A DNA stretch of 64,000 bases from Bactericera cockerelli. Taxonomy: Eukaryota; Arthropoda; Insecta; Hemiptera; Triozidae. This document shows positions 1 to 9,450 of this stretch, one piece after another. Numbering within the stretch: the stretch's first letter is position 1; every line of letters starts with the position of its first letter. Location of the stretch: NCBI GenBank assembly GCA_024516035.1, contig CM044964.1, forward strand, positions 26,684,866 through 26,748,865, in the 5' to 3' direction. The notes beneath the pieces were generated by a model, which had not been told where the DNA came from, searched no databases, and worked only from the letters and a program-made list of their open reading frames with translations. Position numbers and translations under genes: made by a program.

Positions 1-284
1 TTATTAAAGAAACATCTGATTGCACATGCGCACAGACGCTTTAAACAAACGTCTCTGAATAACAAAATCAGCTGAAGGGACAAATGACCCAGGCATCCCT
101 ACAGTGAGGACTCTGCATGCAACCCTAAGTCATCTATTTACTGTTATTATTATAAAAATAACCAATTAACCATGGTTATTTGGTTATACATAATAATAAC
201 TCCTTATTTATGCAGTCCCACTACGACCACTTCGAATAATGAGTCCCATTATTCGAAGAGTAAGCTCAAGAGGAATTAACATGC

Positions 285-400
285 ACTCGGTGGTTCAAGT
301 CCCAAGTTAAGTAGATTTTTAATAAATCGAGTTTGAGTAAATTAGATTTCACAATTTTACCAACACAAATATTCTAAAAATATTCAAAAGAAATATGATA
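285..400 (+). repeat. SINE-A fragment (tRNA-like short repeat)
   Basis: Degraded copy. It keeps the B-box-like GGTTCAAGTCC, the segment GAGTTTGAGTA and the ending AATATGATAACT seen in the better copy at 28530-28672. Confidence 0.5.
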
Positions 401-488
401 ACTACCATCCAACCCTCTGGGTCTTATTATTGTGTGGTCAAAAACTAAAATTAATAAGGAAAAGTCCAACCATAGTAAAGGATTTACT

Positions 489-720
489 ATTAACACATTA
501 ACTGCCTTGTCACACTATATGTGTGACACAATGTTAAACCTATACGCCACGTCACACATATTGTGTGACAGTAGATGCTACTTTGAATGAGTGTCACACT
601 GGAATGGTGTGACATTAAGTGTATTTTAAATGATGATTTGGAAGCGTGGCGTACAGCGTTAAAAAACCACCTCTGCATGCCAAGTCACATAATATGTGTG
701 ACTAAAATAGAGAGGTTCGT
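489..720. repeat. Hairpin-rich inverted-repeat element, MITE-like
   Basis: Four short palindromes built on GTCACAC/GTGTGAC occur within 230 bp. The inner part (538-658) is flanked by TTAA (534-537 and 659-662) and has imperfect inverted ends around TACGCCACG. A further CGTGGCGTAC lies at about 873. TTAA targets with short inverted ends suggest a non-autonomous piggyBac-like element, but the ends are degraded. Confidence 0.4.
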
Positions 721-950
721 TGATGGCATGAACATTCAGAACTATTACCTGCTGATGAGAGCAAATAAGCTCGAAACAGCTGTCCAGGTATGTTCTAATA
801 ATCATGTACATCTAGTACAACTTCTCACTTTTCTGTTTATACTGATACCTACTGATACTAAGTATATAAATTAACGTGGCGTACGGGTAAAGTGTCCAAA
901 AATGACCTTGGCAGTCAACGTCTTAATTTTCTTGCTTACTTTTTCCTCAG

Positions 951-1130
951 GAGGCTCCACAACTTCCAACACCAATGAGGACACCAGTCGGCCCGGCTCT
1001 CCTGTGGCCTCCACCCTGGACAGGAAGGGACTGATAGAGGAGGACATAGATGTCGAAAGGGACGGCAATAGTCCCCATCCCAACCACCTGAGGTCTTCGA
1101 GTCCCAAGAGTCATACCTCCTCCGCCGCGG
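951..1130 (+). CDS. Hmx: Hmx-type homeobox gene, internal exon
   Basis: Acceptor AG at 949-950 and donor GT at 1131-1132 (GTAAGTAA) bound a 180-bp exon. It is open in the frame that joins the homeodomain exon through a phase-1 junction (last base G plus GT from 2408). The encoded segment is Ser/Pro/Asp-rich (SRPGSPVAST, then GLIEEDIDVERDGNSPHP). This is typical of the disordered region before an HMX homeodomain and has no domain of its own. The preceding exon is not visible in the window. Assignment rests on the frame match and both splice sites. Confidence 0.75.
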
Positions 1131-1138
1131 GTAAGTAA

Positions 1139-1367
1139 TCTTAATATATAAATGTCAAAGTCACTGACTGACCACTGACTGACTGATCATCGCTCTAAGT
1201 CCTAGGAAGCTGAAATTTGGTAGGTAGATTTGTCTTATAGTCTAGATGTGCAATAAGACGGGATTTTTCGAAATTCCCACTACGAGTACAATACCTGCCA
1301 TTGGCGAAAAAGGATTTTTTGCTTTCACGGCCATGCCTCGGCCGCAAAGCGGGCGACAGCCCGCTAG
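1139..1367 (+). mobile_element. Non-autonomous Helitron-like element
   Basis: It starts with TC followed by TTAATATATAAATG and contains the segment GCTGAAATTTGGTAGG. It ends with a GC-rich hairpin (AGCGGGC, loop GACA, GCCCGCT) running into CTAG at 1364-1367. The flanking bases are A (1138) and T (1368), the A/T insertion point expected of Helitrons, with no target duplication. The overall layout resembles short Helitrons of insects. It begins 8 bp after the Hmx splice donor. It is too short to carry a replicase. Confidence 0.7.
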
Positions 1368-2407
1368 TGGACTATATGTCACAAAAACAAGAGCCCCATA
1401 CTATACTGGGTCTCTTAGTGTGACAAGTCTGTGTAAAACATACAGTTTCACTTCAATATTTCTTTTCCTATGTGCTATATCTTATATGTAACTATGTAAT
1501 GTAAAAGAAATGTACAATAAAACACATTAATATTATTATTAGTATATGCTGTGGTTTCATAACCACAACATTTTCCTAATATCATTATCATCATTATCTT
1601 TTTTTTTACTTTTTTATTCTTGTTATTTCTTCTATAGTGTATACTATGTAATTGGGTGCTGGCTAACTTAGGTAAAGCCAACACCTGTATTGCACTGCAC
1701 TCTAAATAAATAAAAATATACTAAAAAAAATATACAACATAAAACTACGCAAAAAGAAAAAATGCGCTGTCACAAGGTTCTGAGTGGTGAGAAACGTGGG
1801 CTAAAGACAGGAATGTGCTACTTATTCTATTCTGTAAGGATGAAATTATACTGTCATTGGATATCTTTTGCTTACCTTATTTAAATTGATTTTAGTTGGG
1901 ATCAGCTCTAAATAGTGGGTCATAATAATATATATTATTTTTTTAATAACGCAAAAACATTCGACAAACACACAACATGACGAAACTCAAATCTTCGACA
2001 GAAAGTCACAGTAGATCTCATTAGCTCGCACTGTTAGTATTGAGGAGTTTTTTGGGGTTTGGGTGAAAGAGATTGCCACAGGCAATAACCCCGCCCTTTT
2101 GGTAGGACATTATTGTTATTTTCGTTTTACTTATTTATTTTGTCATTCGTTTGTTTTTTTTTAATTTTATAGTGTTACCATTGTACTCTGTCCTCCTGAT
2201 AAAGCATACCATAATAATAATAATAATACAGAAGTCCGTCATTCTCTCCACAACATGTATCTTCCGTAAATGTCTCAATATCAATTAATTTATGTACATA
2301 TTGTTTTTAAAACCTATGTATGTATGTATACCTCAAATAAATGAGTGAAATCTTTGATAAAACCTACAACCAGGTCATATAACAACCTCAAATCTTTCTC
2401 TCGTCAG
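1368..2407 (+). other. Remainder of Hmx intron
   Basis: AT-rich intron after the Helitron, ending in acceptor TCTCGTCAG at 2399-2407. Apart from the dispersed 3'-end repeat at 2060-2225 I see no conserved element. Confidence 0.7.
2060..2225 (+). mobile_element. Repeat H: 3' end of a non-LTR-type element
   Basis: Reference description of repeat H. It starts near GGTGAAAGAGATTGCC, then GGCAATAACCCCGCCC and a TAGGACAT block, followed by an AT-rich stretch, an AATAAAG-like signal and a (TAA)n tail. Many copies in the window share this right end but begin at different points, which fits 3'-anchored retrotransposition of a LINE or a LINE-tailed SINE. No reverse transcriptase is attached to any copy here. 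Confidence 0.6.
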
Positions 2408-3087
2408 GTGACGACGACCCTCGTCTCTCCGGCAGTCACGCGGTACAGAGCGGCGGGTCCCGCACACCTCTCTCCCACCACCACATCTGGCGGCCCGACC
2501 ACTACATCTCCTCCGCGCTGTACCACCACCACCACTCCCTCACCTCCACGCCGGGGGGAGGGGGCAAGCTGAACGAGTCCAACATGACGTCATCGGACGA
2601 CAATGACGTCATCGAGGAGGACGACGAGGATGACGACGGGAAGACTGGCGGCGACAGTGGCGGCGGCGGCGGCGACAGTCTCCTCAACAAACGCAAGAAG
2701 AAGACGCGCACGGTCTTCTCCCGCTCGCAAGTGTTCCAGCTCGAGTCGACGTTCGACATGAAGCGCTATCTGTCGTCGAGCGAGCGCGCCAGTCTCGCGT
2801 CCAGCCTCCATCTGACCGAGACGCAAGTCAAGATTTGGTTCCAGAATCGGCGCAACAAGTGGAAGCGCCAACTCGCCGCCGAAATCGAGGCGGCGAACAT
2901 CTCGGCACACGCCGCCCATGCTGCGCACACACAGCGCATCGTGCGCGTGCCCATCATATACCACGAGAACGGGAACAATGGCGGCTCGGGGTACTATTCG
3001 AATCTGCACCACTCGGCAATGGGCGGGATTTCGTCCACCACCACCTCGACAAACACGACGCGGCCGACGCTACCGAGTATCGTGTAA
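2408..3087 (+). CDS. Hmx: Hmx-type homeobox transcription factor, terminal exon with homeodomain
   Basis: Sequence-specific nuclear transcription factor of the HMX (H6-like, NK-related) homeobox family, known for roles in head and nervous-system patterning. The exon is open from the acceptor at 2406-2407 to TAA at 3085-3087. A His-rich stretch comes first, then an acidic run (EEDDEDDD), a Gly-rich run, and the homeodomain at 2695-2874. Family-specific features are [18 protein letters not shown] in the arm and helix 1, [19 protein letters not shown], and recognition helix [14 protein letters not shown] with Gln50 and Asn51. Downstream [13 protein letters not shown] and [13 protein letters not shown] match the conserved HMX C-terminal segment. 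The protein ends ...PTLPSIV. The stop codon lies inside the first unit of a 30-bp tandem array. Upstream exons are missing, so this is a partial gene. Confidence 0.95.
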
Positions 3088-3500
3088 ACGGTGCCTGTCC
3101 TGCAGAGTATCGTGTAAACGGTGCCTGTCCTGCAGAGTATCGTGTAAACGGTGCCTGTCCTGCAGAGTATCGTGTAAACGGTGCCTGTCCTACAGAGTAT
3201 CGTGTAAACGGTGCCTGTCCTACAGAGTATCGTGTAAACGGTGCCTGTCCCTGCAGAGTATCGTGTGAACGGTGCCTGTCCTGCAGAGTATCGTGTAAAC
3301 GGTACCTTTCTTGCAGAGTATCGTGTAAACGGTGCCTGTTCTGCAGAGTATCGTGTAAACGGTGCCTGTCCTGCAGAGTATCGTGTAAACGGTGCCTGTC
3401 CTGCAGAGTATCGTGTAAACGGTGCTTCTCTTGTAGAGTATCGTGTAAACTGTGCCTGTGCTGCCTTTTCGTGTAAACGGTGCTTGTCTTACCCAGTATT
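3074..3500 (+). repeat. 30-bp tandem array starting on the Hmx stop codon
   Basis: About 14 units of GAGTATCGTGTAAACGGTGC plus CTGTCCTGCA. The first unit is the last coding sequence of Hmx (codons for S-I-V, then TAA). Each unit repeats the stop in the same frame, while the other two + frames stay open ([10 protein letters not shown] and [10 protein letters not shown]), giving spurious ORFs. Units are almost perfect at the 5' end and decay after about 3430. Confidence 0.95.
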
Positions 3501-3837
3501 ATTCAAATAGTACCTCTATCCTGCCATGTTTCGTTTAAACTGGGCTTGTCCGGCTAAATGGGTCAACTTATACTCCTTCTTCCATACACGGAGGGACAAT
3601 ACCTACATTCCCTGTCGGAATCCAAGTTAGGATATTAGACGGAGAATTAATAAAATAGTCTAGTCTGGATCGTATCCTTAACCAGGACATTTATTTGCAT
3701 ATATTAATACCTATAATTTGCAGAATTAGACAGCGAAAAGATGTATTTTCTACCTTTGCTGTTACTCTTAATACAGTATTAACATGATTTATCTATGCTT
3801 TAATTGTATTTTATATTCTAAATGAAGAAATCACTGT
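3501..3837. other. Hmx 3' flank
   Basis: No gene or repeat family recognised apart from a candidate poly(A) signal. Probably the 3' UTR of Hmx followed by intergenic sequence. Confidence 0.5.
3649..3654 (+). promoter_or_regulatory. Candidate Hmx polyadenylation signal
   Basis: AATAAA in GAATTAATAAAATAG, 562 bp past the stop and just beyond the 30-bp array. If used, the array lies in the Hmx 3' UTR. Confidence 0.4.
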
Positions 3838-3975
3838 GGCCGAGTGTGTACCACAAGAGGTTTGCAGGTATGGTGACCCGGGTTTGACTCCCTGGAGTGG
3901 TGGGTTTTCTTTTTCGACTCCGTACTTTACGTTACGGGGTCCTCTCATATCACATAATATGAGGAAAAATTTAGC
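3838..3975 (+). repeat. SINE-G copy (tRNA Ser/Leu-like head)
   Basis: Reference description of SINE-G. The head reads GTGGCCGAGTGTGTACC..., with a B-box-like GGGTTTGACTCCC. A body follows with ACTCCGTACTTTACG, GGGGTCCTCTCATAT and a GAGGAAAAAT end. Five copies were seen, in both orientations. Confidence 0.6.
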
Positions 3976-4705
3976 TTTTTCTGTAAATACACTTTAAATT
4001 TTCTGATCTCGTCTGTGCAATACCCTTTTAATCCTCATCAATTTGTACTTCCTGTAAATTACTATCGGTAAATCTGTGAATATTGTATAAAAAATTTCAT
4101 TTCCTCACTACAAATTAAAAATTATAAATCTGACTAGGTATTTCAAAAATATAGTTTTGTTTGTATATGTCTCGAATATTTAATGTTTAAAATTTTCCAA
4201 AATATTTTTTCCCTGATAAGTTGAATATTTCCCACTTCTTTGGCTTCACGTAGGAAAAAATCATTGAAATTCTGCTGTTTTTCTCGAAGTTAAGACTTGA
4301 ACTAATACTCCAATTATGGCTTTCGACTGAATAAGTTTACCGAATGATTTGGCCCGATTAAGTAAAAATCTGAAAAATCGCCACGTTCGAAATTCGAGTT
4401 GGTAATCTTCGGATTAAGCGTACGAGCTGTTTTCTCACGACTGTCTGTCTCAACAGAACGGTATGTTCCAGTTTTTGTTATGTACTAGAAATTTATTTTC
4501 ATGACCTCGAATTGGGATTGGGGACGTTAGTTCCAAAAGGATTCGTCGAATTACCCCTCGTGCAGTAAATCGAGGGTTTTAGCACCTCGGTTTGGCGAGC
4601 ATAACCCTTGATTTATGTACCAGCGCGAATTTGACAAATCCTTTTGGATAGTTAACGTTCCCAAACCCGCGGTTTCATGTTTTTTAGTTGATTTAAAGAT
4701 TCGTA
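3976..4705. other. Intergenic, no recognised feature
   Basis: AT-rich unique-looking sequence. No convincing ORF, RNA or repeat seen. Confidence 0.5.
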
Positions 4706-4981
4706 GCCAGCGTCGATGGCATGTTGAATACACCGGTTCCCTTCAGAACACCGAAGTTAAGCGACATCCAGCGAGGTTAAGACTTGGATGGGTGACCATT
4801 CAAATTCTAATTCTCGTGACGCTGGCTTTTCCCGGCCCCACTCAGGCTGGGTGAGGTCAATGTGAGTAGCAGGTTTGTGAGTTTCCTGCGAATGGAGGGT
4901 AAAACCCCCGTCGTGATATGACCATGGCAGTTGAAAGCGACGTTAAACCCCAATTAAAAAAAAAAAAAAAAAAAAAAAAAA
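4706..4981 (+). repeat. SINE-D copy with 5S rRNA-derived head
   Basis: Reference description of SINE-D. The first about 110 bp match 5S rRNA: GCCAGCGTCGATGGCATGTT, GAATACACCGGTTC, the A-box region GAAGTTAAGCGACATCC, and the C-box region CTTGGATGGGTGACC. After GACGCTGGCTTTTCCCGGCC comes a body (CTCAGGCTGGGTGAGGTCAA, GTGAGTAGCAGGTTTGTGAG, GCGAATGGAGGGTAAAACCC), then GCGACGTTAAACCCC and poly(A). The internal RNA polymerase III promoter of 5S fits a 5S-headed SINE. It is not a functional 5S gene because the 3' third is replaced. Confidence 0.85.
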
Positions 4982-5449
4982 GATCCGTAGAACCGCTCAT
5001 CAGGTGTGTTTATCAACTGTCACACTAGTCGATTTTAGTCAGCGATTAATTCTAGTCGATGTTCCATTTCCAAAAGTATCGATTAAAAAGTTATTGATCA
5101 ACACACTGACAGAATTAATTAGTTGATTAGCACTAGTCAGAGACTTATCACTCTGTTTAATGTGATTGATAAATGTACCCTTAATGAACATCATGCATCA
5201 TAGTTATCGTTGGTCCTACTCGGGTATTAAAATTAAGTGTCTAATATTAGAACCATCAAATCGCTTGTTTCCTCTGAGCGCTGCTGGTACAGGCAGTGTC
5301 TAATAGTGTCCATATTAAGTTATTTAAGTTGTCAAATTTGCAATGTGTATATTTCCCGCCTCTTTGCTATCTAATCTAACTATACATAATGAAATAAATA
5401 TCTATATGAAAAAGAAAATATGATACCTCTTGTTTTTATTTATTTATCT
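4982..5449. other. Intergenic, no recognised feature
   Basis: AT-rich. No ORF or known repeat beyond the poly(A) of the preceding SINE. Confidence 0.5.
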
Positions 5450-5578
5450 AACCGACCTCAGTAGTTGGCGGACTTGTAACCTGGAGGTCGGTGGTGCAAG
5501 TCCCGGATTCAGCATAGATATAGTGAAGCGAATTTGAGTATCACGAAAGTGATTAACAAAATGAATATGACAACTTTG
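5450..5578 (+). repeat. SINE-A copy
   Basis: CCGACCTCAGTAG head, GGACTTGTAACCTGGAGGTC, B-box-like GGTGCAAGTCCC, then the body GAGTATCACGAAAGTGATTA. Part of the A-box region is deleted. Confidence 0.7.
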
Positions 5579-5876
5579 TTTAATCTTTTTATTTATTTAT
5601 CTCTTTATACTTTATGGGGGTTTTGAAATTGTTGATATAGTTTCCTTTCTTTTCTTCATCTTTTTCTGTTACTAAAATGTATTAAGTCAAAGAGTGTGCA
5701 ATCTCGACCTTTTCTATTTTCTTCTTCGACCTTCGTTACCAAAATATGTGAAGTCCAAATCTGTAATTGTACCTTTACATATTCCTCAAATTTTCGTAAG
5801 GCTTTCGTTTGGAGACATTAAACAGAAAATGAACCATCTCTCCCAGAAATGACAGTAAGACTCCTGCTTTGGCATA

Positions 5877-5879
<3 letters not shown>

Positions 5880-5910
<31 letters not shown>

Positions 5911-6190
5911 ATGAGTGTTTCACAGTTTTTTTTATTTCGTAGCCGTGAAACAGGAGCTACTGTAGACGCTTGTGGTCTGTGTTGTAGCCTGCCCATCCCG
6001 TAGTATGCCTCCCCTCTGATGGGCGAGAAGTGACACAATACTTCCCATTTAGGTGCTGGGTCAACACGAGCGCACCGGAAGGTATCCCTTACAAATAATT
6101 GTAAACAAATTAAGAATACAAATTTTTGTCAGCACGGGGGATCGAACCCGGGACCTTCCGCATGGCAAGCGGGTGCTTAACCACGATTAA
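5880..6190 (-). repeat. SINE-B copy, full length
   Basis: Reference description of SINE-B, read on the - strand. The tRNA-like head (GGTTAAGCACCCGCTTGCCA, B-box GGTTCGATCCC) is followed by TTTGTATTCTTAATTTG, GGGATACCTTCCGGTGCGCT, CGTGTTGACCCAGCACCTAA, a CTCGCCCATCAGAGGGGAGG block, TACTACGGGATGGGCAGGCT, TCTACAGTAGCTCCTGTTTC and a poly(A) tail. Its (A)n tail appears here as a T/A run at about 5880-5910. Confidence 0.85.
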
Positions 6191-6287
6191 ATCCATATAT
6201 CTCTGAAGACGTCTTATTGTCTCACTAACTTGGCTGAGCCCGAAATGAACTTTCTTTCTATAGGTGAAGCATTGATGCCAGGTGATG

Positions 6288-6635
6288 CGAACCTCCGTAG
6301 CGTAACGGTTGTGACTACTGCCCATAGTCCAGAGATCCTGAGTTCGATTCCCGGTTGGAGCAGACTTTTCGCACAGAGAATTCTGTTCCCTCCGACCACG
6401 TGAGGCTGGCAATTCCGGCCCTACCCAGGCTGGGTGAAGTTTATGTGGGTAGCTGGTACAATTCCCAGCGAATGGAGGGTAAAACCCCCGTCCTGTCTAC
6501 CTCAAGTCAGGACGTTAAAACCAAACAGAATCAATAGACATGAAAGGATCCTTAGACATTGGATTTGGGCGTCCATATAATCCTCTAACCACCGTGATTT
6601 AGATATAATATCTCACGGACTCGGAATTATTATTA
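6288..6635 (+). repeat. SINE-C copy with type-2 tail
   Basis: Reference description of SINE-C. The tRNA-like head CCTCCGTAGCGTAACGGTTG continues TGACTACTGCCCATAGTCCAG with B-box-like AGTTCGATTCC, then CAGACTTTTCG. The body (GCCCTACCCAGGCTGGGTGA, GTGGGTAGCTGGTAC, GCGAATGGAGGGTAAAACCC) is shared with SINE-D. The type-2 tail runs through AATCAATAGACATGAAAGGA, a block containing CATTGGATTTGGGCGTCCAT, then TATCTCACGGACTCGG and a (TTA)n end. Confidence 0.8.
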
Positions 6636-6944
6636 TACAACGTATGCATATATTGTTCTGAAAACCATATGTACCTGCACAACAAGAGCATTTTGTACAA
6701 GTCTCTCAAGTGTGAAATTATTCACAGTTCAAAATCAAGTAGGTCCTTAAAGAGGGACCTGGAAATATACCTGAATTTGTTTAATAAATTACCTCTCTCA
6801 ATAGGGCCCCACTAATGCGCTAATACCTTTCCACTTACACTTCAGTGAATGAGCGCACAATGGAGGCGTACACCTAGAGAAAGGGACATTTTTACAAAGC
6901 AAGGGGAGAAAATTAATCCCTTGAATCCTGTTGGCAAGGAATAC
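6636..6944. other. Intergenic, no recognised feature
   Basis: AT-rich. No ORF or named repeat. Confidence 0.5.
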
Positions 6945-6975
6945 TTTTTGTCAAAAGTTTTTTTTTACCTTTTTT

Positions 6976-7240
6976 CCCCTCCTAGGTATTAAATAAATAA
7001 GTTTAACACTCAGACTCCCATAAATGAAGTCTTTTTTTCTCTTGCAAATCGAAAGAAAATGTAGTACATCAGTCATGGGTTTTTCTTTTTCCCAATCTAT
7101 TTTCCTTGTTTCCCCTCCTAGGTATTAAATAAATAAGTTTAACACTCAGACTCCCATGAATGAAGTCTTTTTTCTCTTGCAACTCGAAAGAAAATGTAGT
7201 ACAGTCATGGGTTTTTCCTTTTCCCAATCCTATAACTCGG
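6976..7240 (+). repeat. Two-unit direct repeat of about 133 bp
   Basis: A block beginning CTCCTAGGTATTAAATAAAT and ending near TCATGGGTTTTTC occurs at about 6979 and again at about 7112 with a few differences. This is a local tandem duplication. Confidence 0.8.
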
Positions 7241-7284
7241 ATTCGTCATTGTTAAACCTCCTTCTCATGATGGGGGATACCTAG

Positions 7285-7475
7285 ATATAAGAGGAACCTC
7301 GGTACAAGAGAACAAAATTTCAGACCCAATTCACCTCTCCATAATGGAAAATAACCTCTTTATAAATAAAATCTATTTATAAGAGAAACAAATTTCAGAC
7401 CCAATTCACCTCTCCATAATGGAAAACAACCTCTTTATAAATAAAACCTATTTATAAGAGAAAGAAATTTCAGGG
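7285..7475 (+). repeat. Tandem duplication, about 80-bp unit
   Basis: The segment ATTTCAGACCCAATTCACCT plus CTCCATAATGG and AACCTCTTTATAAATAAA appears twice, with a partial third unit. Confidence 0.75.
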
Positions 7476-7481
7476 ATAAAC

Positions 7482-7645
7482 AGGGAGTAGACCAGCAGTC
7501 TGGCTGGGGGACTATAAACAGGGAGTAGACCAGCATTGGCTTGGTTCTGGGGGCACTTGTCAATTATTAGCCTCCTTGTAAAGACAGTGATAGCTCAGTG
7601 CTCAGTCATTTCTCCACTGTCTGGCTACCATCGTTCACGATGCCT
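7482..7645 (+). repeat. Repeat I copy
   Basis: Reference description of repeat I. AACAGGGAGTAGACCAGC is followed by ATTGGCTTGGTTCTGGGG, TTGTCAATTATTAGCCTCCT, a CACTGTCTGGCTACCATCGT block and TTCACGATG. No coding capacity. Seen at least five times in both orientations. Confidence 0.7.
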
Positions 7646-8093
7646 AAAAGATGGGAACGTTGATTACAATAGTTCCCGAATCACTAATCACTGATGCTAT
7701 GTGACTCCGATCATGGAAAGCCATATAGGGATCGACATCAAAGACACTGATTTTGATGGGAGTCAACGTGTGAATATGTCTTCAGGAATTGAAAATCTCG
7801 ATTTTCTTAACCCAGGGGCCCCCGTGGTGGAGGAAGGGAGGGGGGGGGGGTTGTTTATGGAGGCCGGAGTAAGGAAAGCGGATTACAAGAAGATTACATC
7901 CCGGCTTACACCCTAATTATTATCCTTAAGGAAAAGATGAAACGTAAAATTCTTTCCAAGTGAAGAAAGAAAGCAAAAAAAAAACTTCTAAAATAAGAAA
8001 GGGAGCTTTGTCATAATAATAATAATCGGTGACGCCGAATTCAGGCCCGAAAAGATGTACGGCAATGCCTCATTGTGTAGAGTAGGTCTTTTC
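7646..8093. other. Intergenic sequence
   Basis: No gene supported. The 71-aa frame at 7701-7916 includes a run of ten G and has no recognisable domain. Confidence 0.4.
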
Positions 8094-8262
8094 CAGCCTC
8101 CGTGGCGTAATGGTTGTGACTACTGGCCGTAGTCCAGAGGTCTCGAGTTCAACTCCCGGTTGGTGCAGACTTTTCGAAGAAATTTATGTCCCTTCTAAAC
8201 ACGTGAGGCTGGCACTGCCGGCCCTACCCAGGCTGGGTGAGGTTAATGTGGGTAGGAAAATG
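8094..8262 (+). repeat. SINE-C copy, truncated body
   Basis: Head CCTCCGTGGCGTAATGGTTG and B-box-like AGTTCAACTCCC, then TACCCAGGCTGGGTGAGG. It breaks off after GTGGGTAGG. Confidence 0.8.
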
Positions 8263-8561
8263 AAATATAGAGCCATGCCTCGGGCCGTAACTCAGGTGCA
8301 GCCATAATCATCATTTGCTAATGGTGGGGGTGGCTTCTATCATTTAACTATAATCTAGAAATATTTGGCCGTTAAGGTTTGAATCTTAATTTTTTTGTCT
8401 TCCCAGCTGTTCCAAAAGGCCACGGTGGCAGAAAGCCAGTAGAAAAGAAAACTTATGGTTTATTCTTTATCATTTGAAATACGCTTTTATATTACATTGA
8501 CTAAAATACTCAATCAAACACCTCGGCTGAGGTGCGAAGAACGCCTATACAAAGAAAATGT

Positions 8562-8705
8562 AGTTGCCGAGTGAGTTAGCGAGCTAGGCATTGCAATCAT
8601 GGTGACATTGGTTCGATTCCCAGCGGGGCAGGAATTTTTTTGCTGTGTACTTGGATGTTCGGGGTCCCCTCATATCTCGTGAGGAAAAATGAGTAGTAAC
8701 TTGTT
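8562..8705 (+). repeat. SINE-G copy
   Basis: Head GTTGCCGAGTGAGTTAGCGA, B-box GGTTCGATTCC, body TGTACTTGGATGTTCGGGGT and the CTCGTGAGGAAAAATGAG end. Confidence 0.75.
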
Positions 8706-8949
8706 TGAGTAACGACCAGTGGCGGCACAACCAGAGTAAAAAGAAATTAGTGATTAGTATAATAGAATAATTCGTAAAGTATAGGAGTCTCTTAGTAATG
8801 CTACGCTACCCACAAAAATTGTGAAGAGGCCTTGTGCTGCACCACAAATAAAATCATACTTACTACTTACTACCTATACAAAGAAAGAGACAGCCCGGCA
8901 GAGTGTAAGGTTACGGAAATTTACTTTCGAATTGAGATAACTGAAATAA

Positions 8950-9170
8950 TAATAATATCGCCTCATTGTTACTGTCCAGGATTAATGAGTTCCATTATTC
9001 CACCAGTAAACACAAGTTATATTATTATGGGGTAAAAATGCCATAAGGGAGTATTAAAGTCCCATTATTCCAGCAGTGAGCCCAAGACATATTATTATGT
9101 GGTAAAAACCCAAATGGGAAGATAAATTGTCATGCCTCGGATGGTTTTTGAACCCACGACCTCTGGATTA
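8950..9170 (-). repeat. SINE-F copy, diverged, with body duplicated
   Basis: Read on the - strand: B-box-like GGTTCAAAAACC, body TACCACATAATAATATGTCT, CTGGAATAATGGGACT, then a second partial body copy before AATAATATTATT. Confidence 0.6.
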
Positions 9171-9229
9171 CCAGACCGACGGACGCCACGGCAACGCCGA
9201 GAACTTTGACCACTGATCCACTGGTGTTT

Positions 9230-9450
9230 CATTAATAACACTTTTTAGTGGAAGGTAACCACCAGGCGAGGGTAATGCTCAAAGCATTTTCTACCATCTT
9301 ACCCTCAGAGTCTTATTATTATGTGGTCATAAACTCAAATTAATGAGGTAAAATTCATGCACTTGGTGGTATTCGAACCATCGAACCCCTACGCTACCTC
9401 GATTACCAGACTAGCGCGTGAACCACTTGACTACCAGTGCACCTCGATCA
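9230..9450 (-). repeat. SINE-E copy
   Basis: Reference description of SINE-E, read on the - strand. The tRNA-like head starts TGCACTGGTAGTCAAGTGGT, with a B-box-like GGTTCGAATACC and TGCATGAATTTTACC. The body is TTTGAGTTTATGACCACATA, AATAATAAGACTCTGAGGGT, an AATGCTTTGAGCATTACCCT block, GGTTACCTTCCACTAAAAAG and a (TTA)n tail. Confidence 0.8.

Larger units (their letters stand above)
1..950. other. Non-coding sequence upstream of the first visible Hmx exon
   Basis: No exon can be supported here. The sequence is AT-rich and ends in a pyrimidine-rich acceptor (TTTTCCTCAG) at 941-950. It is most simply an Hmx intron, with the 5' exons outside the window. It holds a degraded tRNA-like short repeat (about 285-400) and a cluster of GTCACAC hairpins (489-720). 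The 95-aa reading frame at 587-874 lies across the hairpins and looks like nothing known. Confidence 0.6.

Noticed and set aside
2835..3476. 213-aa frame overlapping the Hmx homeodomain and array
   Set aside because: Shadow of Hmx in another frame, extended by the stop-free frame of the 30-bp array.
4706..4815. Functional 5S rRNA gene
   Set aside because: The match ends after the C-box region and runs into a SINE body with poly(A); further dispersed, mostly truncated copies show the same joint.
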